Shown here: in pieces, positions 54,803 to 64,000 of the stretch
Layout: every line of letters begins with the position of its first letter
Position numbering within the stretch: position 1 is the stretch's first letter
From: Flavobacterium lutivivi
GTDB taxonomy: Bacteria; Bacteroidota; Bacteroidia; Flavobacteriales; Flavobacteriaceae
DNA length: 64,000 bases
Reading direction: 5' to 3'
Assembly: GCF_014642275.1 (NCBI RefSeq)
Contig: NZ_BMIM01000005.1
Span: 124,001-188,000, forward strand
The notes under the pieces: generated by a model
Databases searched by the model: none
What the model saw: only the letters and a program-made list of their open reading frames with translations
Told to the model about the DNA's origin: nothing
Position numbers and translations under genes: made by a program

Positions 54803-55896
54803 CGCAAAAGTTTTTTAAACAAGTTTTCCCATTGACAGACAATTTCTTCGGGTAAATATCGCTTTACATTTTCCTTTGCCTTTGTCCCCATTTCTTTTCT
54901 ATCTTTTTGGTTTTCAATCAAAAAGATAATTTTTTCAGCAAACTCATTAGTGTTTTCTGCCTCAACCAAAAATCCATCTTCTCCATTTTTTATTATATCC
55001 TTTGGTCCGCAAGGACAATCAAACGAGACACAAGGAAGTCCGCAAGCCATTGCTTCAATCAAAACCATTCCGAAACCTTCGAATCTTGATGAAAGAGCAT
55101 AAATTGAACTATTAAGATACTTTGATTCTATGTCTTTAACTGGTTCAAAAAAATGAACAGAAGTTTCAACTTCTAATTCTTTAGCTAAATTTTCTAATCC
55201 AATAGAAGAATCTTTTTTTCCATATATTTCCAAAGTCCATTCAGGATGTTTTTGATTTACTGTCTTCCAACTTTTCAGTAATAAATCAAAGCCTTTTTGA
55301 AAAGATTGTTTCCCAACGGCTATCACTTTTTTTTCTTCTAATGTAGCTGATTGATTGGAGAAAAATGATAAAGGATTGGATATAATATGTATATTTTTTG
55401 TTGATTTCCATTCAATTAAATTATCTTTTGTCAGAACGACGAAAGCATCAAAACTATTTGAAAAATAGCTCATTAATCCTGATTTAATTCTGAAAAAAAA
55501 TCTATCTAGAAAACCCGCATTATTCTTTAATTCAATATTTTTTGAAACGTGTCTTTCATAAACCATTGGGCAAGGTTTTCCAAGAATTAGTGGTAAAAAA
55601 AAACCTTTTAATCCATCATCACAAACCAAAACTATATCAGGTTTTATTTCTTTTACAAGTTTAACAAATCCACTTGCATAGCTCATGATATATTTTAGAG
55701 GATTTCCATAAACTGGAATTTCATGAAAATGGATTTTATTGCTAAAATTATAGAACAAGTTTTGAGTTCCAGTATTCAAGGCTGCTATATGCACTTCATA
55801 GTAAGGATTTTCAGCAAAATTACTTGCCTTAATTGATAAAACCCTTTCCAATCCACCAGAACCATTTATTCCATTTGTTATATAAAGCAGCTTCAT
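54799..55896 (-). CDS. Glycosyltransferase family 4
   Basis: 365 residues. LLYITNGINGSGGLERVLSI, VLVCDDGLKGFFLPLILGKP, VIAVGKQSFQKGFDLLLKSW and ALSSRFEGFGMVLIEAMACG (E-x7-E near 285), then CPCGPKDIIKNGEDGFLV. It is of the same subfamily as the GT4 at 53708 (shared CPxGPxxII segment), so the pair probably arose by duplication. It overlaps both neighbours by four bases. Confidence 0.93.
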   Translation of the reverse strand: MKLLYITNGINGSGGLERVLSIKASNFAENPYYEVHIAALNTGTQNLFYNFSNKIHFHEIPVYGNPLKYIMSYASGFVKLVKEIKPDIVLVCDDGLKGFFLPLILGKPCPMVYERHVSKNIELKNNAGFLDRFFFRIKSGLMSYFSNSFDAFVVLTKDNLIEWKSTKNIHIISNPLSFFSNQSATLEEKKVIAVGKQSFQKGFDLLLKSWKTVNQKHPEWTLEIYGKKDSSIGLENLAKELEVETSVHFFEPVKDIESKYLNSSIYALSSRFEGFGMVLIEAMACGLPCVSFDCPCGPKDIIKNGEDGFLVEAENTNEFAEKIIFLIENQKDRKEMGTKAKENVKRYLPEEIVCQWENLFKKLLR

Positions 55897-56870
55897 GAAT
55901 TGCTATTTATAAAAGCACGACACTTTTCTTTCATTGGCTCAGCCAATGCGTGATGTTTTCCTAAATTCTTTACTACAGTATCTTTAGAAATTTTGCCTTC
56001 TAGTGGAAAATTAGCCGTAAACTCACCTGTTTTGGTATTTATATCTATTCTATTGAAAAGTTCTAAAATTCCGTCAAAACGGCATGAATCAACAAAACTA
56101 TCAAAACCATTGACAAATATTACTGGTGTTCCCATCGCTAAACAAGGTAATGCACAATGAATACGTGATGTTATCACTAATTTTGCCTTGGCATATTTGT
56201 GCAACAACTCTTCTGCCATGGCAAATTTTTGCTCATCAGTATATGTATTTGCTGGTGGTTCTTGATTTACATAAATAGCATTTTTCAATAAATCCTCGCT
56301 AATGAAGTTTGCCATATGCTTCTTTTTATTGCCTAGTTTGAACAAATTACCGTTTTGAATACTTCGTAAAAACCTTCTCCAATCATAGGTAACTTTTTCC
56401 CATGTTGGGTAGCTATATAATGGGTCAACTATATATATATCTTCACCTCGTAGAGAATCGTCAACCTTATATGTATCGAGTGTCAATGTTAAACAGCCTG
56501 AAAAATAAGCATCAATTCCTTTTGCTTTTAATGTATCTGCCGTAAACTGATCGCGACAACCAATAGGTTCATGTTTTTTCAGATAAGCAATACCTTTTTC
56601 ATTTAGCATTCCTGGTGCCGCAGTATTATTGACATGAAATGAAACAAACAACGGCTCTATATCATCTGATGGAACCCAATTATTATAGTTGTGTGTGAAC
56701 CAACCATTCATAATGATTTTCATCTTTTCCCCTTGATAATCGGCAAGTTTTTCTCTATTGATGTAAGTATCAAGTCGAGGCATATATTGTTTTGCTGCTA
56801 AACTTTGGATATTGTCACCTACATTGAAAAACTTTTTGTTTTCATCATATTTAAAAATGCCGTATTTCAT
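55893..56870 (-). CDS. Polysaccharide pyruvyl transferase family protein
   Basis: 325 residues. KYGIFKYDENKKFFNVGDNI, then QSLAAKQYMPRLDTYI; EPIGCRDQFTADTLKAKGID, AYFSGCLTLTL and AKLVITSRIHCALPCLAMGT, then PVIFVNG are the pyruvyl-transferase (PF04230) motifs. These enzymes transfer a pyruvate ketal from PEP to a sugar, adding negative charge to the polymer. It is 14 bases downstream of the PP-loop gene. Confidence 0.88.
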   Translation of the reverse strand: MKYGIFKYDENKKFFNVGDNIQSLAAKQYMPRLDTYINREKLADYQGEKMKIIMNGWFTHNYNNWVPSDDIEPLFVSFHVNNTAAPGMLNEKGIAYLKKHEPIGCRDQFTADTLKAKGIDAYFSGCLTLTLDTYKVDDSLRGEDIYIVDPLYSYPTWEKVTYDWRRFLRSIQNGNLFKLGNKKKHMANFISEDLLKNAIYVNQEPPANTYTDEQKFAMAEELLHKYAKAKLVITSRIHCALPCLAMGTPVIFVNGFDSFVDSCRFDGILELFNRIDINTKTGEFTANFPLEGKISKDTVVKNLGKHHALAEPMKEKCRAFINSNS

Positions 56871-56884
56871 TTCTTATGTCTCTT

Positions 56885-58159
56885 TTAAAATTTTCTTCTA
56901 ATCTTTAGATAATAATTAAACAGTTTTGGAAACTTATTTATTATCCTAAATTTCATTTCACGTTGTCGTTGAAGTTTAACTTCATTCTTATTTACAATTT
57001 CATTCAAATTCAGGTTTACAAAAGTATTGAATTTATCACACTCTTTAGTTTCATCAAAAACGATAAAAGGTTTTTGAATAGATTTTGCCTTATCTTGTAG
57101 ACAAGTCCACTCATATTTTACTCCAACCGTCATCATGGCATTTTTATCAAAATTCTTCAAAACTAAATCATAAAAATCTTTTGGAACTTCAAATCCATAA
57201 TCGTTAGGATTTGCTCCATCAAGGATAAATCCAAGCATAGTTCTCTGACATTTTGTACATCGGCTACAATTATATCCTTTTCTTAATTCTGAATAACAAA
57301 CTCTTAGTTTTACCTTGTAACCCGTTTTTTTTGCAAATGCAACTATGTTCTCTATTTTTTGAGTTCTTCTGAGATGAAATCCATCATGTAGAACACTTTG
57401 ATTAGCCCATCTTACTTTTTCGTCTGTCTCTGATGTTGAACCCCAACCAAAATTCACTTCTCCAGTATTGGATGAAGCAATCAGAGTTGTTTTTATTCCA
57501 TAAAGAATGCTCAAAGGTGCAATTAAACTCAACAAAGCCATTCCATGCTGTACTTTTCCCCACCAACCTACTCCAACTAATAAATCTACTTCATAGGTAT
57601 AGAAACGTCTCAAATTACTTTCTACATAGCATAATTTATTCTTGTCAAGAATAGTTTCTTCCTCATTAAATCTTTTAAATTCTTCCCATTTTTCAACATC
57701 ATCAATGTCTATATCAGCACCATGAACAGAAATTAGATAAGGTTTCTTGTCAATATTTCTTGTAAATGACTCAAAAGCATCCAAACCACCACTAAATAAT
57801 AATCCGTAATTGTCTTGATCTATCTCATTTTTGACTAATTTTTTAACATGTAGTGTCGAGTTTTTGATTTCAGTAAAATGCTTTGAAAACTCCTCCTTTA
57901 ACTCTTTCAAAGAATTGTAAAAAGTTTCATCTAATTCATCAACATAAACATCAAAACCCACAAACCATGCAATAGGCATCATACTGGCCAAAAAAGGAAT
58001 TGTATTAATACTTCTAGGAACTACAGAAACATCAACTTCATATTTTACATAGTAGGTCTCTTTTCTATTAAAAAACTTTGAAATATCACTTGAATAAGAA
58101 TATTGATATTCTATTTTTCTTCCACTATCAGAATAGATTACCTCTTCGAGTTTTAACAT
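56885..58159 (-). CDS. PP-loop protein with Cys cluster, function unknown
   Basis: 424 residues. I recognise no named family. YGLLFSGGLDAFESFTRNID near 122 is an SGGxD PP-loop typical of ATP pyrophosphatases (asparagine synthase, QueC, ThiI). LLVGVGWWGKVQHGMALLSL and TTLIASSNTGEVNFGWGSTS follow. RVCYSELRKGYNCSRCTKCQ near 310 gives Cys-x(n)-Cys-x2-Cys-x2-Cys, like the zinc site of QueC. No Cys2-type glutaminase domain is present. An adenylating enzyme on a sugar or acid substrate is possible; this is inference. It lies between the flippase and the pyruvyl transferase. Confidence 0.7.
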   Translation of the reverse strand: MLKLEEVIYSDSGRKIEYQYSYSSDISKFFNRKETYYVKYEVDVSVVPRSINTIPFLASMMPIAWFVGFDVYVDELDETFYNSLKELKEEFSKHFTEIKNSTLHVKKLVKNEIDQDNYGLLFSGGLDAFESFTRNIDKKPYLISVHGADIDIDDVEKWEEFKRFNEEETILDKNKLCYVESNLRRFYTYEVDLLVGVGWWGKVQHGMALLSLIAPLSILYGIKTTLIASSNTGEVNFGWGSTSETDEKVRWANQSVLHDGFHLRRTQKIENIVAFAKKTGYKVKLRVCYSELRKGYNCSRCTKCQRTMLGFILDGANPNDYGFEVPKDFYDLVLKNFDKNAMMTVGVKYEWTCLQDKAKSIQKPFIVFDETKECDKFNTFVNLNLNEIVNKNEVKLQRQREMKFRIINKFPKLFNYYLKIRRKF

Positions 58160-58160
58160 C

Positions 58161-59663
58161 TTATCGTTTTATTATTTTGGGTATTAGTGAATGAACAACT
58201 TCTTTTTCACTTTTATTCATACCAAATTTATAAATCAAAACACAAAAAACGACTGTAAAAGCCAATATTTTAATCACTAAATTTAACCACCCTTCGCCTG
58301 GTAAAAAATTTATTACATATCCCAAAGAGATAATCCCAATAAAAGAGGGCAAAAGACCATTGGATACTTCTCTAAAAAATCTACCAATTTCTAATTTTAA
58401 GATTTTGGAATAATAAAAGTTCATAATCACTTGGCTCAATATCCATCCAGCAGTTGAACCAATAATAAGTCCTAAAACTCCAAATGGTTTTATCATGTAA
58501 GCACCAATAACAGTTCCTAATACTATCAAGGTAATGTAAGTCTTTGCCTTAAAGGAAAAAAGGCTTTTGGACTCTAATAATGAATTTGCAAATGACTGGA
58601 TTAATGGTAGTGTATAGGAAAACATAATAATAAGAGCAATTGCCCATGCTGCTGTGTATGTATCTCCAACCCAAAGGTGAATGAATTGTTGACCATAAAT
58701 TAAAAATCCTCCAAAAATCATCAACAAGGTTATTAATGAAAATCGACCTATTCTAATCATTGTGGATGTAAGTTCTTCACTAGTAGCATTCAACACTGTC
58801 ATTTGTGTAGCTCTAGGTAGAAAAACACTAGAAATAGCTGTAGAGAAAGCACCATAATAAGTTCCTAACATAATCCCTACTCCAAAAATTGCTACATCTT
58901 TGGTACCAGAAACAACTCCTAGTATCACTTGACCAGAACGCCATTGGAACTGTCCAACCATCGCAAAAATGAAAATCCAAAATGAATAATTGAAAATCTG
59001 TTTTATTAATGACTTGTCCAACTCTATCAATTTCATTTTTACTTTCAATGTTTTGAATACATAATATGCACTAATGGCAATTACTATAACATTGAGCAAA
59101 GTGTCTAGAACAACAATACCTATGGAATCACTGCCTAATAACAAAATCATTACAAGCATGACAGAACGAAGAATGTATTTTATAATGACAAGTGCCCGTG
59201 GAAAAACAAATCGTTCATATGCATTGGAAATTGCTGTAAAAGCACCACCAGGAAGTGTTGTTGCCATATTAAAAATTAAAATGACAAACATTATTTTGGC
59301 TTTGTATAATTCCTCAGGAGTTAATTTTTTGAAAATTTCATCCAAATTGAAAAATAAAACTATCCCAATTATTACTACAATGGCTGAAATTATGCCATAA
59401 ATAAGCATGGTTGTAGCAAGAAAATTTTTCTCACCATCTTCATCCTTAAGCGCTCTATATTTTGACACAAAACGAACAATAGTATTGTTTAAACCAAAAT
59501 CAAGAACACTAATGTAACCAATAAGTGAACCTATAAGTGTGTACAAGCCATATTCAGAGTCTCCTAATTTTCTTATCATAAAAGGAGTTAAAATCAAACC
59601 TATACCATTTGTCAAAATAATGTTTAGGTAAGAGAGTATTGCTCCTTTTTTTATTTGGCTCAT
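58161..59663 (-). CDS. wzx: Polysaccharide flippase Wzx
   Basis: 500 residues with about 12-14 membrane helices. KKGAILSYLNIILTNGIGLI and LTPFMIRKLGDSEYGLYTLI are the Polysacc_synt N-terminal motifs; GLNNTIVRFVSKYRALKD lies between helices 2 and 3. It flips undecaprenyl-linked repeats across the inner membrane and is the Wzx of locus A. It starts 19 bases after the rfbB stop and abuts the PP-loop gene. Confidence 0.93.
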   Translation of the reverse strand: MSQIKKGAILSYLNIILTNGIGLILTPFMIRKLGDSEYGLYTLIGSLIGYISVLDFGLNNTIVRFVSKYRALKDEDGEKNFLATTMLIYGIISAIVVIIGIVLFFNLDEIFKKLTPEELYKAKIMFVILIFNMATTLPGGAFTAISNAYERFVFPRALVIIKYILRSVMLVMILLLGSDSIGIVVLDTLLNVIVIAISAYYVFKTLKVKMKLIELDKSLIKQIFNYSFWIFIFAMVGQFQWRSGQVILGVVSGTKDVAIFGVGIMLGTYYGAFSTAISSVFLPRATQMTVLNATSEELTSTMIRIGRFSLITLLMIFGGFLIYGQQFIHLWVGDTYTAAWAIALIIMFSYTLPLIQSFANSLLESKSLFSFKAKTYITLIVLGTVIGAYMIKPFGVLGLIIGSTAGWILSQVIMNFYYSKILKLEIGRFFREVSNGLLPSFIGIISLGYVINFLPGEGWLNLVIKILAFTVVFCVLIYKFGMNKSEKEVVHSLIPKIIKR

Positions 59664-59682
59664 TTAAAGTTTTTTTTATGAA

Positions 59683-60729
59683 TTATGAATATTGCTTTTC
59701 ATAATATTTTTGGTATTCACCAGAAGTGACATTTCTTAGCCATTCTTCGTTTGATAAATACCAATCTATAGTTTGTTCTAGACCTTCTTCAAAAGTAACA
59801 GAAGGTTTCCAACCCAACTCTTTATTTATTTTAGTTGCATCGATAGCGTATCGCAAATCATGACCTGGTCTATCTTTTACATAGGTTATCAATTTTTCAG
59901 AGTCACCTTGTTGTCTACCTAGTTTTACATCCATTTTTTTGCATAGTAGCTTTACAAGGTCAATGTTTTGCCATTCATTAAATCCACCTATGTTATATGT
60001 CTCGTGGTTTTTACCTTCATGAAACACCAAATCAATTGCTACTGCGTGATCTTTAACAAACAACCAGTCACGAGTGTATTTTCCGTCGCCATAAACCGGT
60101 AATGGTTTGTTATTGATAATATTATTTATAAATAACGGAATTAATTTTTCAGGAAAATGATTAGGTCCATAATTATTAGAACAATTTGTTATAACATATG
60201 GCAAACCATAAGTTTCCCCATAAGCGCGCACAAAATGGTCTGAACTAGCTTTTGAAGCTGAATAAGGCGAATTTGGATCATAAGCAGTTTTCTCTGTGAA
60301 TAATCCTGTTTCTCCTAATGTTCCATAAACCTCATCTGTACTGATATGATAAAATCTTTTATTGCTGTAATCATCTTTCCATATCATCTTAGAAGCGTTA
60401 AGCAAATTCATTGTTCCAATAACATTCGTTTTAACAAATGCCAAAGGATCAGTTATTGATCTATCAACATGTGACTCTGCAGCTAAATGTATTACCCCAT
60501 CAAATTGATATTCTTGAAAAATTGAATTTATAAAGTCTGCATCAACGATGTCGCCTTTTATAAAATTGTAATTTTCAAAGTTCTCAATGTCTTTAATGTT
60601 TTCTAAATTACCTGCATATGTCAACATATCGAGATTATAAATTTTATAATTCGAATATTTAGTAACAAATCGTCTTACTACGTGTGAACCAATAAAACCT
60701 GCACCACCAGTAATTAGAATTTTTTTCAT
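59683..60729 (-). CDS. rfbB: dTDP-glucose 4,6-dehydratase
   Basis: 348 residues. Extended SDR: KILITGGAGFIGSHVVRRFV at the start, HLAAESHVDRSITDPLAFVK near 82, ISTDEVYGTLGETGLFTE and SPYSASKASSDHFVRAYGET (Tyr-x3-Lys near 160), with NYGPNHFPEKLIPLFI. It makes dTDP-4-keto-6-deoxyglucose. The other rhamnose genes (rmlA, C, D) are not in this window and may lie beyond the right edge. Confidence 0.94.
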   Translation of the reverse strand: MKKILITGGAGFIGSHVVRRFVTKYSNYKIYNLDMLTYAGNLENIKDIENFENYNFIKGDIVDADFINSIFQEYQFDGVIHLAAESHVDRSITDPLAFVKTNVIGTMNLLNASKMIWKDDYSNKRFYHISTDEVYGTLGETGLFTEKTAYDPNSPYSASKASSDHFVRAYGETYGLPYVITNCSNNYGPNHFPEKLIPLFINNIINNKPLPVYGDGKYTRDWLFVKDHAVAIDLVFHEGKNHETYNIGGFNEWQNIDLVKLLCKKMDVKLGRQQGDSEKLITYVKDRPGHDLRYAIDATKINKELGWKPSVTFEEGLEQTIDWYLSNEEWLRNVTSGEYQKYYEKQYS

Positions 60730-60731
60730 GA

Positions 60732-62009
60732 TTATAATTTTGCGTCAGCCAAATCTTTTAAAACACCTTTTACATCAAATACTATTGCATTTTGATTTTT
60801 TAATTTAGAAAAGTCTAAATCTTTGAATTCCTTGTGAGCTACGGCAAGCACTATTGCATCAAAAGTATTGTTTGGCAAGCTTGAAACTGTTTCAATTCCA
60901 TACTCATGTTTTACTTCTAGCGGATTTGCCCAAGGATCATATATAGTTACATCTGTTTCAAAATCTTTCAAAGCCTTTACTACATCTACAACTTTGGTAT
61001 TACGAACATCTGGACAATTTTCTTTGAAAGCTATACCTAGCATCAAAATTTTTGCTCCATTTACTTTGATGTTCTTTTTTATCATCATCTTAACTACTTG
61101 ACCTGCAACATATTCTCCCATACTATCGTTAAGTCTTCGTCCTGCTAATATAATCTCAGGATGATATCCTTTTTCTTGAGCTTTTTGAGCTAAATAATAA
61201 GGATCTACACCTATACAATGTCCTCCAACAAGTCCTGGTTTAAACGGTAAAAAGTTCCATTTGGTACCTGCTGCTTCCAATACTGCTTGAGTATCTATCT
61301 CAAGTAAATTGAAAATTTTTGCTAATTCATTTACAAAAGCAATGTTTATATCTCTTTGAGAATTTTCAATAACTTTCGCAGCTTCAGCAACTTTTATTGT
61401 TGGAGCTAAATGTGTTCCAGCAGTGATTACTGATCTATATAGTTCATCTACTTTTTTACCAATTTCTGGTGTTGAACCAGAAGTGACTTTTAATATTTTT
61501 TCAACTGTATGTTCTTTGTCTCCAGGATTAATTCTTTCTGGAGAATAACCTGCAAAAAAGTCAATATTGAATTTTAATCCGCTAATTTTTTCTAACACCG
61601 GAATACACTCATCTTCAGTAACACCAGGATAAACAGTTGATTCATACACAACGATATCTCCTTTTTTTAACACTTTACCAACGGTTTCACTTGCTTTATA
61701 AAGCGGTGTTAAATCGGGTCTGTTATTTTTATCAACTGGTGTTGGAACAGTTACTATATAATAATTACAACTAGCAATATCTTCAATTTTATTTGAACAA
61801 AACAATCCAATCTCTCCAGAGTTGTTCGCTAAAATTACTTTTTGTAAATCCTCTTCAGAAACTTCTAAAGTAGTATCAACACCTGAGTTCAACTCATCAA
61901 TCCTTTTTTGATTGATATCAAACCCAATTACTGAATATTTTGTAGAAAATAATCTTGCTAATGGTAATCCAACATATCCTAATCCTATGATCGCGATTTT
62001 AATATTCAT
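60732..62009 (-). CDS. UDP-HexNAc C6 dehydrogenase, WbpO/TviB type
   Basis: 425 residues from the ATG at 62009 ([20 protein letters not shown]); an earlier in-frame codon at 62084 would add 25 residues and overlap the next gene. [16 protein letters not shown] is the NAD motif, [19 protein letters not shown] and [20 protein letters not shown] (catalytic Cys near 260) mark the WbpO/TviB subfamily, and C-terminal [15 protein letters not shown] is conserved. With a WbpP-like epimerase at the right edge it probably makes UDP-GalNAcA or UDP-GlcNAcA. Confidence 0.9.
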   Translation of the reverse strand: MNIKIAIIGLGYVGLPLARLFSTKYSVIGFDINQKRIDELNSGVDTTLEVSEEDLQKVILANNSGEIGLFCSNKIEDIASCNYYIVTVPTPVDKNNRPDLTPLYKASETVGKVLKKGDIVVYESTVYPGVTEDECIPVLEKISGLKFNIDFFAGYSPERINPGDKEHTVEKILKVTSGSTPEIGKKVDELYRSVITAGTHLAPTIKVAEAAKVIENSQRDINIAFVNELAKIFNLLEIDTQAVLEAAGTKWNFLPFKPGLVGGHCIGVDPYYLAQKAQEKGYHPEIILAGRRLNDSMGEYVAGQVVKMMIKKNIKVNGAKILMLGIAFKENCPDVRNTKVVDVVKALKDFETDVTIYDPWANPLEVKHEYGIETVSSLPNNTFDAIVLAVAHKEFKDLDFSKLKNQNAIVFDVKGVLKDLADAKL

Positions 62010-62031
62010 TTTATTTTGTACTTTTTTAAGG

Positions 62032-63420
62032 TTATGAACCGATTGATTGATAAATAAATCCAATTTCTTTGATTTTTGATGCATCTAAAAGGTTTCTTCC
62101 ATCAAAAACAAAAGCTGGTTTTAGCATGTTATCATATATTTTTTGCCAATCGTATGTTTTGAACTCATCCCATTCTGTAAGAATGGCAATTGCGTGAGCA
62201 TCTTTACAAGCATCATATGGGTTGTCAAAACATTTTGTTGCTTTTTCGTTTTCACTTGCTGAACGAGACTCTAGGTAATTCAAATCAGTTTGGATTTGAT
62301 TACTTTCTACTTTAGGATCATAGACCGCAATTCTTGCTTGCTCATTTATTAAATCATCAGCAACGTAAATTGCTGCTGATTCTCTGGTATCATTGGTGTC
62401 CTTTTTAAAAGCCCAACCAAGAAAAGTAATTTTTTTATCTGCAACAGTGTTGTAGAGTGTTTTTACAATATTTCTTGAAAATCTTCTTTTTTGATGATCG
62501 TTCATAATGATTACTTGTTCCCAGTAATCAGCTACTTCATTTAACCCAAAGGATTTTGCAATGTAAACTAAATTTAAAATATCTTTTTGAAAACACGAAC
62601 CTCCAAAACCTACAGACGCTTTAAGGAATTTTGGACCAATTCTACTATCCATTCCTATAGCTTTAGCAACTTCATTTACATTGGCTCCTGTTTTCTCGCA
62701 TAGTTCAGAAATGGCATTTATAGAAGAAACTCTTTGAGCTAAAAATGCGTTTGCTGTTAACTTTGACAACTCTGATGACCAAACGTTGGTCGTTAGAATC
62801 TTGTCTCTTTCCACCCAATTTGCATATACATCAACTAATTTTTGAATTGCCTTTTGCCCTTCAACTGAATTTTCTCCACCAATTAATACTCTATCAGGAT
62901 TTAATAAATCTGTTACCGCAGTTCCTTCAGCCAAAAACTCTGGGTTTGATAAAATTTGGAATTGGACACCATTTCCAGTATTATCGAGGATGCTTTTTAT
63001 TGCTTCGGCGGTTCTAACTGGTAGTGTAGATTTTTCAACTACAATTTTGTCATTCTTGGCTACTCGAGCTATCTGTCTAGCACATAGTTCTATATACTTT
63101 AAATCGGCAGCCATTCCTTTTCCAGAACCATAAGTTTTTGTTGGCGTATTAACGGAAATGAAAATTAAATCTGCTTCATCAATTGCTTCATCTACATTGG
63201 TAGAAAAGAAAAGATTTTTGTTTCTAGACTCCAAGACTATTTCTCCCAAACCAGGTTCATAGACAGGTATATTATCAATGTTTTGATCATTCCAATCTGC
63301 AATTCTTTTTTGGTTTAAATCTACTACTGTAACCTTTATATTGGGACATTTTGCAGCAATAACTGCCATAGTTGGTCCTCCAACATATCCAGCTCCAATA
63401 CAACAAATATTTTTAATCAT
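62032..63420 (-). CDS. ugd: UDP-glucose 6-dehydrogenase
   Basis: 462 residues, the length and motifs of the eukaryote-like UGDH type: [20 protein letters not shown] at the start, [20 protein letters not shown] (catalytic Cys near 275) and [20 protein letters not shown]. It oxidises UDP-glucose to UDP-glucuronic acid, a donor and precursor for acidic sugars. It lies 22 bases upstream of the WbpO/TviB-type gene, so two UDP-sugar dehydrogenases sit together. Confidence 0.93.
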   Translation of the reverse strand: MIKNICCIGAGYVGGPTMAVIAAKCPNIKVTVVDLNQKRIADWNDQNIDNIPVYEPGLGEIVLESRNKNLFFSTNVDEAIDEADLIFISVNTPTKTYGSGKGMAADLKYIELCARQIARVAKNDKIVVEKSTLPVRTAEAIKSILDNTGNGVQFQILSNPEFLAEGTAVTDLLNPDRVLIGGENSVEGQKAIQKLVDVYANWVERDKILTTNVWSSELSKLTANAFLAQRVSSINAISELCEKTGANVNEVAKAIGMDSRIGPKFLKASVGFGGSCFQKDILNLVYIAKSFGLNEVADYWEQVIIMNDHQKRRFSRNIVKTLYNTVADKKITFLGWAFKKDTNDTRESAAIYVADDLINEQARIAVYDPKVESNQIQTDLNYLESRSASENEKATKCFDNPYDACKDAHAIAILTEWDEFKTYDWQKIYDNMLKPAFVFDGRNLLDASKIKEIGFIYQSIGS

Positions 63421-64000
63421 TAGTTATTTTTTAAATTTTCCCAATACCATCTAACAGCTTCTTTCAGCCCATTGCCAAATGAAAATTGAGGATTATAATT
63501 TAATAATTTTTTAGCTTTATCGATGCTTGCCAAAGAGTGAGGAATATCTCCTGCTCTATTTGGTCCATGTACAACTTCTACATCACCTATTTTTTTATCA
63601 AACTCAGACAGGTATTCTTTCAGTAAAGATACCATTTGATTTAGAGTAGTTCTATCGCCAAAGGCAGTATTGTAAACAGTATTGATGGCTTCTGGATTTT
63701 CTGTCAACATAGCCAATTCATTCATTTGAATAACATTGTCTATATAGGTAAAATCCCTTGAATAATTGCCGTCACCATTTATAACTGGGCTTTCATAATT
63801 CATTAGTTGCATAACGAACTTTGGAATTACAGCAGCATATGCGCCATTTGGATCTTGCTTTCTTCCAAATACATTGAAATATCGTAATCCAATTGTTTCT
63901 AAACCATAAGCTTTACTAAAAATATCAGCATAAAGTTCATTAACATATTTTGTTATAGCATAAGGCGAAAGTGGTTTTCCAATAATTTCCTCAACTTTTG
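63420..64000 (-). CDS. UDP-sugar 4-epimerase (WbpP/TviC-like SDR), C-terminal part
   Basis: Partial: the frame is open to the right edge, so the N-terminal NAD motif is outside the window. Visible are [20 protein letters not shown] (Tyr-x3-Lys active site), [25 protein letters not shown], and [18 protein letters not shown]. The [17 protein letters not shown] block is typical of UDP-GlcNAc 4-epimerases such as WbpP and TviC. It shares one base with the ugd start. With the C6 dehydrogenase it should give UDP-GalNAcA. Confidence 0.9.
   Translation of the reverse strand, partial: KVEEIIGKPLSPYAITKYVNELYADIFSKAYGLETIGLRYFNVFGRKQDPNGAYAAVIPKFVMQLMNYESPVINGDGNYSRDFTYIDNVIQMNELAMLTENPEAINTVYNTAFGDRTTLNQMVSLLKEYLSEFDKKIGDVEVVHGPNRAGDIPHSLASIDKAKKLLNYNPQFSFGNGLKEAVRWYWENLKNN

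Noticed and set aside
62010-62084. Longer N-terminus for the WbpO/TviB-type dehydrogenase
   Set aside because: The extra 25 residues lie before the NAD-binding motif, are Lys/Asn-rich and unlike the family, and would overlap the ugd gene by more than 50 bases.

Overview
The window is AT-rich, coding-dense bacterial DNA that fits Flavobacterium or a close relative (Bacteroidetes, Flavobacteriaceae). The signs are a PorV/PorQ-family type IX secretion gene, Bacteroidetes -7 promoter boxes (TAnnTTTG) 10-50 bases ahead of many starts, several TTG starts, weak ribosome binding sites, and a surface-lipoprotein signal. I saw no tRNA, rRNA, CRISPR array, insertion sequence or gene-free stretch over about 150 bases.

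Left part (1-11 kb), housekeeping and envelope genes on both strands: the 5' end of an FAD-dependent dehydrogenase, a DUF2891 protein, a small conserved protein, a fasciclin lipoprotein, recQ, a cluster of kdsD (arabinose-5-phosphate isomerase for Kdo), tatC, an AhpD-like protein and lptB, then pssA, a PorV-like protein and a DUF4105 protein.

Right part (11-64 kb), a 53-kb surface-glycan region read almost wholly on the minus strand. Only one gene, a CpsB-type tyrosine phosphatase (32.9-33.7 kb), points the other way, and it splits the block in two. Locus A (33.7-64 kb) is a Wzx/Wzy-type system. It holds sugar-nucleotide enzymes (WbpP-like epimerase, two different UDP-sugar dehydrogenases, RfbB), a Wzx flippase, an EpsG-like polymerase, a PglC-like initiating transferase, PglF- and PglE-like bacillosamine-type enzymes, an asparagine-synthase amidotransferase, pyruvyl and O-acyl transferases, and Wza/Wzc export with a Tyr-Gly tail. 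A strong terminator at 46.15 kb and promoter boxes at 46.10, 50.36 and 36.86 kb divide it into transcription units. Locus B (11-32.8 kb) has its own initiating glycosylphosphotransferase, an ABC flippase in place of Wzx, a WaaL/Wzy-like ligase or polymerase, a second asparagine synthase, a neuB-neuC-neuA nonulosonic-acid set and about nine glycosyltransferases. The two loci therefore look like two separate glycan pathways side by side.

The most notable structure is a 216-bp direct repeat (2 mismatches) at 50104-50319 and 52922-53137. It flanks a 2.8-kb module of MBOAT O-acyltransferase plus SGNH-like partner. The distal copy is the 5' end of a DUF6625-type gene joined out of frame to the 3' end of a lost glycosyltransferase. 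Recombination between the copies would remove the acylation module and restore an intact gene. Other points of interest are an unrecognised PP-loop protein with a QueC-like Cys cluster (56.9-58.2 kb), an ATP-grasp/HAD pair (40.8-42.4 kb), a half-GT-A plus GT2 fusion (18.0-19.5 kb), and a RecQ without its zinc cysteines.
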